This document shows positions 8,494-15,699 of a stretch of DNA of 64,000 nucleotides, one piece after another. How positions within the stretch are numbered: the stretch's first letter is position 1; each line of letters begins with the position of its first letter. The notes under the pieces were generated by a model. That model saw only the letters and a program-made list of their open reading frames with translations, had not been told where the DNA came from and made no database searches. Position numbers and translations under genes: made by a program. Source of the DNA: Nocardioides alpinus (GTDB lineage Bacteria; Actinomycetota; Actinomycetes; Propionibacteriales; Nocardioidaceae); assembly GCF_900112035.1 (NCBI RefSeq), contig NZ_FOKC01000003.1:248001-312000 (forward strand). The letters are read 5' to 3'.

Positions 8494-9158
8494 GTCGCAT
8501 CCTCCTGGTCCGGCACGGCCAGGCGTCCTTCGGCGCGGCCGACTACGACAACCTCTCCCCCACCGGGCATGAGCAGTCGCGCGTCCTCGGCGCTGCCCTC
8601 GCTGCCCGCGGGATCACTGCGGACGTGGTGGTGGCCGGGGAGATGACACGGCACGCCCAGACCGCCGCGGCCGTCCTCGACGGCTCGGGCTGGACCGCCG
8701 ACGTGGACGTCGACGCCGGCTGGAACGAGTTCGACCACCTCCAGGTGCTGGCCGTCCACGACCAGCCGACGTCGGTGGAGGGCGAGTCGGAGAAGGTGGC
8801 CTTCCAGCGGTGGTTCGAGGAAGCCACCCTGCGCTGGACGTCGGGCGAGCACGACGCGCTCTACGACGAGTCCTTCGCCGCCTTCACCTCCCGCGTCGAG
8901 GCCGCACTCACCCGCCTCGTCGACGCACTGCCGCGCAAGGGCACCGCCGTCGTGCTCACCAGCGGCGGACCGATCGCCTGGGCGGCCGCGTCCCTGCTGG
9001 CCGAGGACGACCGCGCTCGCACCGACCTGTGGCTCCGGCTCAACCCGGTGTCGATCAACACCGGCGTCTCCACGGTGGTGTGCGGCGCCAGCGGCACCAC
9101 CCTCGTCACCTTCAACGCCCACGACCACCTCTCGTCCGAACTCCTCACCTACCGCTAG
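8490..9158 (+). CDS. Histidine phosphatase family protein
   Basis: A 222-residue phosphoglycerate-mutase/histidine-phosphatase domain protein starting at GTG 8490 within GTGA of the kinase stop. The phospho-accepting motif is LVRHGQASFG (His9), and the second conserved elements are MTRHAQTA and the late LTSGGPIA, where the usual GH of the family is replaced by GG, so activity needs care. Being coupled to a kinase gene suggests it removes or recycles a phosphate in the same pathway, but its substrate is not visible. Confidence 0.8.
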   Translation: MSRILLVRHGQASFGAADYDNLSPTGHEQSRVLGAALAARGITADVVVAGEMTRHAQTAAAVLDGSGWTADVDVDAGWNEFDHLQVLAVHDQPTSVEGESEKVAFQRWFEEATLRWTSGEHDALYDESFAAFTSRVEAALTRLVDALPRKGTAVVLTSGGPIAWAAASLLAEDDRARTDLWLRLNPVSINTGVSTVVCGASGTTLVTFNAHDHLSSELLTYR

Positions 9159-9179
9159 CCCCTTCCAGGAGCAGACCCC

Positions 9180-9923
9180 ATGTCCACGATCCTCATCACC
9201 GGCGCGAGCAGCGGCCTCGGCGCCGAGATGGCCCGCCAGTTCGCCGCGCTCGGCCACGACCTGGCGCTGTGCGCACGGCGTACGGAGCGCCTCGACGAGC
9301 TCAAGGCCGAGATCCTCGCCATCCGCCCCGACGCCCACGTCGTCGTCAAGGCGCTCGACGTCACTGACCACGACGCGGTCTTCCGGGTCTTCGAGGAGTT
9401 CCGAGACGAGCTCGGCGGCCTCGACAAGGTGATCGTCAACGCCGGGCTCGGCAAGGGCCAGCCCCTCGGCACCGGGCGCTTCGACGCCAACCGCGAGACG
9501 GCGGAGACCAACTTCATCGGCGCCCTCGCGCAGACCGAGGCGGCCGCCCAGATCTTCCGCGCCCAGAACGCCGGACACCTGGTCATGGTCTCGAGCTTCT
9601 CCGCGCTGCGCGGCATGCCCAGGAACATCACGACCTACGCCGCCACCAAGGCCGCGGTCGCGCACCTCGCCGAGGGCTTCCGCGCCGACGTGCACGGCAC
9701 CCCGATCAAGGTCACCGTGCTCTACCCCGGCTACATCGTCTCGGAGATGTCCGGCACCTCGGCGAGGACGCCGCTCATGGCGTCCACCGAGAAGGGCGTA
9801 CGCGCGATGGTCGAGGCGATCGAGAAGGAGAAGAAGTCCGCCCGGGTGCCGGCCTGGCCCTGGGCGCCGCTGGGGTTCGTGGTCAAGCACGTGCCGGTCG
9901 GGGTGCTGCGGCGGATGAGCTGA
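9180..9923 (+). CDS. SDR family oxidoreductase
   Basis: A 247-residue SDR with TGASSGLG at residues 7-14, NAG at about 88, and the catalytic Tyr/Lys in TYAATKAAV. The start ATG at 9180 has a CAGGAG ribosome site. A hydrophobic C-terminus (PAWPWAPLGFVVKHVPVGVLRRMS) resembles SDRs that touch membranes. It lies 21 bases after the phosphatase, so it is probably the last gene of the TetR-controlled operon. Substrate unknown. Confidence 0.85.
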   Translation: MSTILITGASSGLGAEMARQFAALGHDLALCARRTERLDELKAEILAIRPDAHVVVKALDVTDHDAVFRVFEEFRDELGGLDKVIVNAGLGKGQPLGTGRFDANRETAETNFIGALAQTEAAAQIFRAQNAGHLVMVSSFSALRGMPRNITTYAATKAAVAHLAEGFRADVHGTPIKVTVLYPGYIVSEMSGTSARTPLMASTEKGVRAMVEAIEKEKKSARVPAWPWAPLGFVVKHVPVGVLRRMS

Positions 9924-9975
9924 GGGCATGGGCGCCGGGTGGACGCGGCTCTGATCCAAGCCATGAGCGGGATCG

Positions 9976-11769
9976 TCACCAGTCGACGTCTGTGATGGCC
10001 CTGTCGCGGTGCACGAGCCGAGGAGATCCCCCGTACGGCCCGGCGGTCCATATACCTGGCTGAGGCGCCTTCCCGTACGGCGCCGGTCCGTCGCTGTAGT
10101 AGGCGAAGTGTCGACCGTCCGGAGACCAAGCTGGCTCGGCGTCGAGCCCCGGCGTGCTCTTCAACTCACGCACGTCGCTTCCGTCTGGCCGCACACTGAA
10201 CAGGCTGGTCGTTTCGGCCCAGTAGGGTCCGCTGCGATGGGCGAAGAGTAGTCGTCGGCCGTCGGGGGACCAGTTCAGGTGGGTCTCGACGCCGGGTAGA
10301 CGGATGACGCGCCTGACGTCTCCACCTCGAGCGCTCACCACCGCAATGTCCCAGCGTCCGAGCGAGGACTGCAGCGCGAAGGCAATCTGGCGTCCGTTCG
10401 GTGACCACGTCGGGTACAAGGAGGCACCGTCAGTCTCAAGCGTGATGGTGGTCCGCTGGCGGGTGCGCAGGTCGAACACGATCAGCTCGTTGGCGTCTGG
10501 CCAGACCATCTGGCGGCCGTCGGGAGACCAAGCCATGCTGAACTGCCATGGGTAGCTCAGGTCGGCGACACGATGTCTGGTCCGAGTACGAACATCGATC
10601 AACCAGATCCCGGAGTCGCTGTGCGACCCGTAGGCGATCTGCGTGTGATCCGGTGACCAGGTCGGCGAATGCGCCGTTCCCGTAGTGGTGAGCTGCTCTA
10701 CTGACTGGCTCCCGGGGTGCACTGTGAACAGGTCGTACCCAGCCTCGCTCGCTGCGACGAACGCGATGCGTTGTCCCGACGCCGAGCCTGATTCGGGGAC
10801 GGGTGTTGGAGCCCAAGCCTTTGTTGGATGCCAGCTCGGTGCCCCGGCTGCGCGTACGACGAACTTTCGGCCCGTGCCGTCCGCCTTCGTCGTCCAGACG
10901 CCATCCATGTTGGCGTAGGGGAACTCAGGGCCGTTGTACATGGCGATTCGGTCCCCATCAGGGGACCAGGCCCCAGAAACTTGGCTGCCCGCGGTGCGTG
11001 TGACCCGTCGCTTGCCGGTGCCGTCAGGGCGGATAGACCAGATGTCGCCGCTCTCCTCGCCGCCACGACCGGAGTAGACGTCGGTGTAGAGGATGGTCGC
11101 CCCGTCGGGGGACCAATCCGGTGAGGTGGCCCGCGGGTAGGTGTGAGGGATCGGCACGAGCTCGCTACCGTCGGCCCTGACCCGGAACAGCTGTCGATGC
11201 TGGGTGTACTCGTCACCATCAGTGCTGATGCGTGTGAATGCGATCCAGGTGCCGTCGGGTGACCATGTGGAACTGTCAGCGCCGGACCACGTATCCGTCG
11301 CCGCCACGATGAGAGTCTCGGCGCCGGTCGCCACGTCCAAGACGCACAGGCCGACACCTTCTCTGCAGGAGTAGGTGAGCCGCTTGCCATCCGGCGCCCA
11401 CGCCGGACTGTATCCCTGCACGAGTCTTTTCCTCGACGCTCCTGAAGCGTTCATCTGCCATATCCAGTCGTTTCGCTGGAAAGCGATCTGGGCTCCATCG
11501 TGAGACCAGATGGGGTTGTACCCACCGGTGGTTGTGAGTTGACGTCGGTGCGATCCGTCGGTTCGGATCGTGTAGATCTGGGGCTGTCGGCCCTCGAGAC
11601 CGGATCCTGAGTACGCGATCAATCGAGTGGTCCGAGGCTCCGAGTCCTGCGCCTCCCCTCCATACGAACCGTCGCGAGGGCTCGCGGCGTACGACGTCCC
11701 GGTCATGGCGACAACAAGGACCGCAGCAAATGCCCCGCTAGCGAAGCGGCGTTGGCTGAAGACGCGCAT
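9976..11769 (-). CDS. Secreted TolB/PD40-type double beta-propeller protein
   Basis: A 597-residue exported protein. The ATG at 11769 has an AGAGGA ribosome site and gives a signal peptide (ASGAFAAVLVVAMTGTSYAA); the open frame extends 76 codons further upstream but without those signs. About ten WSPDG-type blades can be read (for example TWSPDGTWIAF, DWSPDGATILY, NWSPDGRRLLF), split by a Pro-rich linker (APTPVPESGSASGQ), so two propellers of about five or six blades are likely. No enzyme domain follows, suggesting a binding or scaffolding role outside the cell. Base composition is visibly lower in GC than its neighbours (one 60-base sample near 11461 is about 53 percent), a sign of recent acquisition or different selection. 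Confidence 0.82.
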   Translation of the reverse strand: MRVFSQRRFASGAFAAVLVVAMTGTSYAASPRDGSYGGEAQDSEPRTTRLIAYSGSGLEGRQPQIYTIRTDGSHRRQLTTTGGYNPIWSHDGAQIAFQRNDWIWQMNASGASRKRLVQGYSPAWAPDGKRLTYSCREGVGLCVLDVATGAETLIVAATDTWSGADSSTWSPDGTWIAFTRISTDGDEYTQHRQLFRVRADGSELVPIPHTYPRATSPDWSPDGATILYTDVYSGRGGEESGDIWSIRPDGTGKRRVTRTAGSQVSGAWSPDGDRIAMYNGPEFPYANMDGVWTTKADGTGRKFVVRAAGAPSWHPTKAWAPTPVPESGSASGQRIAFVAASEAGYDLFTVHPGSQSVEQLTTTGTAHSPTWSPDHTQIAYGSHSDSGIWLIDVRTRTRHRVADLSYPWQFSMAWSPDGRQMVWPDANELIVFDLRTRQRTTITLETDGASLYPTWSPNGRQIAFALQSSLGRWDIAVVSARGGDVRRVIRLPGVETHLNWSPDGRRLLFAHRSGPYWAETTSLFSVRPDGSDVRELKSTPGLDAEPAWSPDGRHFAYYSDGPAPYGKAPQPGIWTAGPYGGSPRLVHRDRAITDVDW

Positions 11770-12003
11770 GAGAACGTCCTCTCTTCGGCAGGCGAGAGCA
11801 CAGACACCAGAACCGGGGGGCCGGAATATTGACCATACGTACCGGCGGCGGCCTCGTCTCCGTGGTCTAGCCCGTACCGTGAACCCCCGGGACCGGATGA
11901 GTCTGTCCCCGCCTGGCATCAGGTGGCGGAAGCCGATCCGAACCTTGCAGTCTGGGCGCTTCGGCCGCGTCGCATCCGGCCACCACGACAATCCCACCGT
12001 CCC

Positions 12004-13227
12004 TCACGTCCGCAGGACGTAGGTCACCGTGTTGTCGGCGTGGACGGTCATCGCGTAGTGCGAGTCGTGGGCCAGCCGGTGGTGTCGCGGGCAGAGGAGC
12101 CGCCCGTTGGCGAGGTCGGTGAGTCCCCCACGCGACCAGGGGTCGTCGTGGTGGGCGTGGCAGCCCGAGGCGGACGTCTCGCACCCGCGAGCAGTGCACC
12201 CACCGTCGCGCAGACCGAGGGCGACGCGCTGGGCCTTGGTGTAGAGCCGTGCCGCGCGCCCGATGTCGAGCGGCTGGGACGTCGAGCCGAGGACCACCGG
12301 GATGATGCCGGCCTCGCACGCCAGGCGACGCGCCTGCCCCGCAGACATGCGGGAGCCGTCGTCCAGCATCGCCGTCGCCTGCGCGGCCAGGAGCTGCTCC
12401 AGCGTCATGGTCACCACCACCGTCGCGCTGACCCCCGCGGTCTGTGGCGTGGCCTTGACCGGGTAACGCTCGACGTACTCCATGAACGCTTCGCCGAGGC
12501 GGCGTCGCAGCGACTTCCACTCGCCCGACTCGTCGCGGAGCTCAGCCTCGGTGTGGCGGGCGGGGTTGGCGAGCGCCAGCAGGTGACGCTTCAGCATCGC
12601 GCCCACGTGGGACGGCACGGTGAACCGGCCGTGGCACCGACCCTCGCCGTCGTCGTGCAAGGTGAGCTCGACACCAGCGGCGGCGCGGGCTTCCTCCTTC
12701 TCCAGCGCATCCGCCTCGTGGGACTCCCCCATCTCGGGGGCCACGGCGTCCAGGATCCGCTTGCCGATCTGCTTGAGGTCGCGGGCGTCGTGGCGGTGGG
12801 ACAGCTCGAGCAGCACCGACTCCGCCCGATCGCGCGTGTCGCTGTCCACCTCGGCCGGGAGGGCGTCGACCGCCTCGGCGATCACCCGCGCCTGCTCCGT
12901 GCGCAGCTCTCCCGACATGAGTGCCGCGGCAATGGAGGAGTGCTGGTCGAGCGCCCGCCCGAGCGCGAGCTCGCGGCGGGTCTCGCGCCGCGTCGTACGC
13001 GTCTCCACTGCCAACCATGCAGCGGCGTCGCGCAGCCCGTGCAGCTCGCCGACGTCGTCCGACGCGGCGAGCAGGCGCGCGCTCAGGGCGTCGAGCTGTG
13101 AGCGGACCTCGGTCAGCGCCACCAGCGCCGCCTGCTTGTCCTCCGTCGCCATGAACGCCGGCTCGACCGACGCCACGTCCTTCAGGGCACCGCGGAGGTC
13201 GGCGGCACACTCGATGATCGGATGCAC
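12004..13227 (-). CDS. DUF222 / HNH endonuclease-domain protein (13E12 family)
   Basis: A 407-residue protein of the DUF222-HNH family common in actinobacteria. The GTG at 13227 is preferred since AGGAGG lies 6 bases before it; a longer ATG start at 13248 would place that ribosome site inside the gene. The DUF222 part spans roughly residues 30-290, and the HNH nuclease core is GCTARGC...CHAHHDDPWSRGGLTDLANGRLLCPRHHRLAHD near the C-terminus, with all Cys and His ligands present. Function is unproven; members are often multicopy. No sign of intron or transposon boundaries nearby. Confidence 0.88.
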   Translation of the reverse strand: MHPIIECAADLRGALKDVASVEPAFMATEDKQAALVALTEVRSQLDALSARLLAASDDVGELHGLRDAAAWLAVETRTTRRETRRELALGRALDQHSSIAAALMSGELRTEQARVIAEAVDALPAEVDSDTRDRAESVLLELSHRHDARDLKQIGKRILDAVAPEMGESHEADALEKEEARAAAGVELTLHDDGEGRCHGRFTVPSHVGAMLKRHLLALANPARHTEAELRDESGEWKSLRRRLGEAFMEYVERYPVKATPQTAGVSATVVVTMTLEQLLAAQATAMLDDGSRMSAGQARRLACEAGIIPVVLGSTSQPLDIGRAARLYTKAQRVALGLRDGGCTARGCETSASGCHAHHDDPWSRGGLTDLANGRLLCPRHHRLAHDSHYAMTVHADNTVTYVLRT

Positions 13228-13479
13228 TGGCCACCTCCTCGCACGCACTCACAGGACACCACCCAGGTCTGGGGCGGAGCAGTGAGGCATGACTGGTGGC
13301 ACCGTTGCCAGGTCGTCACCCGAGAGCCCGGTGAGGCATCCCGCCAGCACCAGGACGGGTTCTATGGGTGACTGTCCCGATCCCGGGCTCCTCGTCACCT
13401 CAGACGATGGAACCGTTCCGGATCGGCGTGCTCACGCCATCGTACACCTGTTCGAAAATGACCACAAGGGGCAATTCGG
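13228..13479. other. Intergenic spacer between HNH gene and lipoprotein gene
   Basis: This 252-base stretch contains the promoter region for the minus-strand HNH gene. A small plus-strand frame at 13289-13594 crosses it but has atypical composition and runs into the antisense of the lipoprotein gene. A GTTCGAAAATG segment near 13450 gives only half of an actinobacterial SOS-type site, too weak to call. Confidence 0.5.
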
Positions 13480-13917
13480 TCAGACGTCCGTCCCCGGCGA
13501 CTCCGGCGCATCGCTGCCGACGGGCACGCACTGGCCCAGCGTGATCGCCTTGTACTTCGCGAACTCCGGTGAGGTCCGCGCCGCCTCCGGGTAGGCCTCC
13601 GCGTCGAGCTCGGCGTAGTAGCGCACCGCCTCGACCAGCTCACGGGCCCTCGTCGACCCGTCGTCCTGCTCCTCCGCCAGGGGCAGTGCCGCCTCGAATC
13701 GTTCCACGGTCTCGTCGAAGTCGCCGAGGTTGAAGGCATCGATGCCGGTGCGCACCTCCTCGCACGCCTCGCTGTCGACGACGGGCGTCTCGGCCCCGGA
13801 GGACTCGGAGGTCTCCGCGCTCGGCCGCGCGTCGCTCTCCCGTGGCTCACTGGCTCCCGTGCAGCCGCCCGCGAGCGCGGCGACGACGAAGGCGGTCGTC
13901 GCGATGAGAGTCCTCAC
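13480..13917 (-). CDS. Small lipoprotein of unknown function
   Basis: A 145-residue predicted lipoprotein. The GTG at 13917 is chosen because it gives a signal peptide TLIATTAFVVAALAGGC with a lipobox (LAGGC), followed by a Ser/Glu-rich linker. The body has a helical repeat-like segment, EEVRTGIDAFNLGDFDETVERFEAALPLAEEQ, reminiscent of a single TPR hairpin. It begins 10 bases after the upstream TetR stop on the same strand, so the two may be cotranscribed. No recognised family. Confidence 0.72.
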   Translation of the reverse strand: MRTLIATTAFVVAALAGGCTGASEPRESDARPSAETSESSGAETPVVDSEACEEVRTGIDAFNLGDFDETVERFEAALPLAEEQDDGSTRARELVEAVRYYAELDAEAYPEAARTSPEFAKYKAITLGQCVPVGSDAPESPGTDV

Positions 13918-13927
13918 CGGGCCGACG

Positions 13928-14587
13928 CTACCGCCGGGGCGCAAGCGGCTGCGCGAGCAGCAGCCGCGTCCACAGGTCCCCCAGCCGCTCGGCGTACGTC
14001 GTCGGGGACCAGCCGCGCGCGACCGCAAGGGCGTAGTACTCCGGCGCGTTCGTCGTCCACAGCAGGTCGGCCACCTCGTCGTCGGTGAGGTCGTCGCGGA
14101 GGTCACCGGTGGTCCGCAGGTCCTCGGCCAGCTTGAGCATGTTGGCCCGGCGCCGCTCACCGATGCTGTCGCGGACCGCGGCACAGTCCGGCTCGGTGAG
14201 GGCGGCCTGCGCGAGGGAGTCGAAGAGCGGTGTGACCCGCGGCATCACCCGGCCCAGCGCGTCGGCGTACGTCGTGAGCTTGGCGCGGCCGCCCTCCGCG
14301 GCGAGCACCGCCTGCACGTAGTCGCGCTGCTCCGCGACGAGTGGCTCGTCGGCGCCGGCCAGGGCCATGTCGATGACGGCCAGCACCAGCTGCGGCTTGC
14401 GTCCCACCACCCGGTAGACCGTGTCCACGTTGACCCCGGCAGCCGAGGCGATGTCGGCGACACCGGTGGCGGCGTACCCCTGCGAGGTGAAGTGCTCACG
14501 CGCGGCGCGCAGCACTGCGGCCCTCGTCGCGGCCGCCTGCTCCGCGCGTCGCTCGGAGCGGTAGGACCTCTTGACCTCGTCAGGCAC
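13928..14587 (-). CDS. TetR/AcrR family transcriptional regulator
   Basis: A 219-residue TetR protein: the DNA-binding part is ATGVADIASAAGVNVDTVYRVVGRKPQLVLAVID at about residues 41-74, a standard helix-turn-helix and following helix. It is divergent from a cupin protein at 14641, and a long perfect inverted repeat sits between them, starting 15 bases upstream of the TetR ATG. Autoregulation plus control of the cupin gene is the natural reading. The effector is unknown. Confidence 0.9.
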   Translation of the reverse strand: MPDEVKRSYRSERRAEQAAATRAAVLRAAREHFTSQGYAATGVADIASAAGVNVDTVYRVVGRKPQLVLAVIDMALAGADEPLVAEQRDYVQAVLAAEGGRAKLTTYADALGRVMPRVTPLFDSLAQAALTEPDCAAVRDSIGERRRANMLKLAEDLRTTGDLRDDLTDDEVADLLWTTNAPEYYALAVARGWSPTTYAERLGDLWTRLLLAQPLAPRR

Positions 14588-14601
14588 GAGTCGTACCTTA
14601 C

Positions 14602-14628
14602 ATTCATCCGAAGCGTCTTCGGATGAAT
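14602..14628. promoter_or_regulatory. Large perfect inverted repeat, probable TetR operator
   Basis: Twelve-base arms ATTCATCCGAAG and CTTCGGATGAAT are separated by CGT, a flawless palindrome in the divergent TetR-cupin promoter region. Arm length and position fit an operator for the TetR at 13928-14587 (inference). Confidence 0.8.
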
Positions 14629-14640
14629 CGAGGTCGTGTC

Positions 14641-15156
14641 ATGGTCGGCTCCCCTACCGCTGACGATTCCACCGGCGTCGTCGTACGCCGTCCCGGCGAG
14701 GGTGCGGCCACGTGGGCCATGGGCTCCCTCTTCGAGCACCTCGTCGGGGCGGAGGAGACCGACGGGCTGCTCGGCGTCTCCCTCGTCACCCAGCCACCGG
14801 GCATCGCGACCCCGCTGCACCGGCACACGCACGAGGCCGAGGCGTTCCTCGTCCTCGAGGGTCACGTGAGCTATCGCGCCGGCGACGAGACGTACGAGCT
14901 CGACGACGGTTGCTTCATCTGGCTGCCGCGGTCGGTGCCGCACGCGTTCCGGATCCGTGGCACCTCGCCCGCCAGGTTCGTGGCCTTCACCGCGCCGGGC
15001 GGGCTGATGGGTCTCTACGACGAGGTCGGCATCCCCGCGCGCGAGCGACGGCTGCCGGGCGCTGACGGACTGGCACCCGAGGAGGAGCTGCCTCGATGGG
15101 GCGAGGTCGGTCCGCGCTACGGGCTCGAGGTCGTGGGGCCGGGCATCCCTGAGTAG
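14641..15156 (+). CDS. Cupin domain-containing protein
   Basis: A 171-residue single cupin. The ATG at 14641 is preferred because an upstream in-frame ATG at 14623 lies inside the operator palindrome; AGG precedes 14641 by about eight bases. The cupin metal motif is PLHRHTHEAEAFLVLEGHVSY (HxH...E) and the second motif is WLPRSVPHAFRI with the final His. Such small proteins are often dioxygenases, isomerases or ligand-binding proteins; nothing here picks one. Likely the main target of the divergent TetR. Confidence 0.82.
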   Translation: MVGSPTADDSTGVVVRRPGEGAATWAMGSLFEHLVGAEETDGLLGVSLVTQPPGIATPLHRHTHEAEAFLVLEGHVSYRAGDETYELDDGCFIWLPRSVPHAFRIRGTSPARFVAFTAPGGLMGLYDEVGIPARERRLPGADGLAPEEELPRWGEVGPRYGLEVVGPGIPE

Positions 15157-15169
15157 GACCGGGCAGCGA

Positions 15170-15637
15170 TCAGCCGGTCGGCGGCTCCGGCTCCCGGGTG
15201 ATGTGCATGGCCGCCTCCTCGGCGGACGCACCGGCTCCGTCGATGCCGACGTCGGTGGCGAGCTCCTGGGAGTCGACATCCGCGCCGAGACCCGAGTCGG
15301 GCTGCACGAGGCGGCCCGAGCGGGCATCGGCCTCGTCGAGTCCGAGCTGCTCGTCGAGGGCGTTCTCGTCCTCGCGGTCGGAGTCCAGGTCGGCCTCCTC
15401 CTCGGCGTAGGGGTCGACGTCGGGCTCCTCCTCGGCGAGCTTCTCGTCGAGGGACTCCCCCTGCAGGCGCTCGGCCTCGGTGGGGTAGTCCTCGTAGCCC
15501 TTCGGCGGGTGGTCCGGCGGCGAGTAGCCACGATCCAGCACGTCGGTGAGGTCACCGTCGTCCAGGGTGTCCCCCGGCTGCAGCTGGTCCTCGTCGTCGA
15601 CGGACAGGTCGCCGTAGGTCTCGCGGTCTTCGCTCAT
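15170..15637 (-). CDS. Acidic DUF5709-family protein
   Basis: A 155-residue highly acidic protein without membrane segment or signal. The segment LDDGDLTDVLDRGYSPPDHPPKGYEDYPTEAERLQGESLDEKLAEEEPD is characteristic of the actinobacterial DUF5709 family; the rest is Asp/Glu-rich and probably disordered. Function unknown, with no operon partner. The stop is 14 bases from the convergent cupin stop. Confidence 0.82.
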   Translation of the reverse strand: MSEDRETYGDLSVDDEDQLQPGDTLDDGDLTDVLDRGYSPPDHPPKGYEDYPTEAERLQGESLDEKLAEEEPDVDPYAEEEADLDSDREDENALDEQLGLDEADARSGRLVQPDSGLGADVDSQELATDVGIDGAGASAEEAAMHITREPEPPTG

Positions 15638-15699
15638 GCCTCCTGCCTACCGGGTCGGCCGGGGCAGGACAAGGGGCCAAGGTCCCCAGGGGTGAGCCG

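Noticed and set aside
12004..13227. HNH endonuclease as a homing or mobile element
   Set aside because: DUF222-HNH proteins are a common chromosomal family in actinobacteria, and no split gene, terminal repeat or transposase is present.
13450..13480. LexA/SOS box upstream of the HNH gene
   Set aside because: Only one half of the TCGAAC-N4-GTTCGA consensus is present.
13289..13594. A plus-strand frame of 101 codons between the HNH and lipoprotein genes
   Set aside because: Atypical composition, overlaps the lipoprotein antisense, no ribosome site and no family resemblance.
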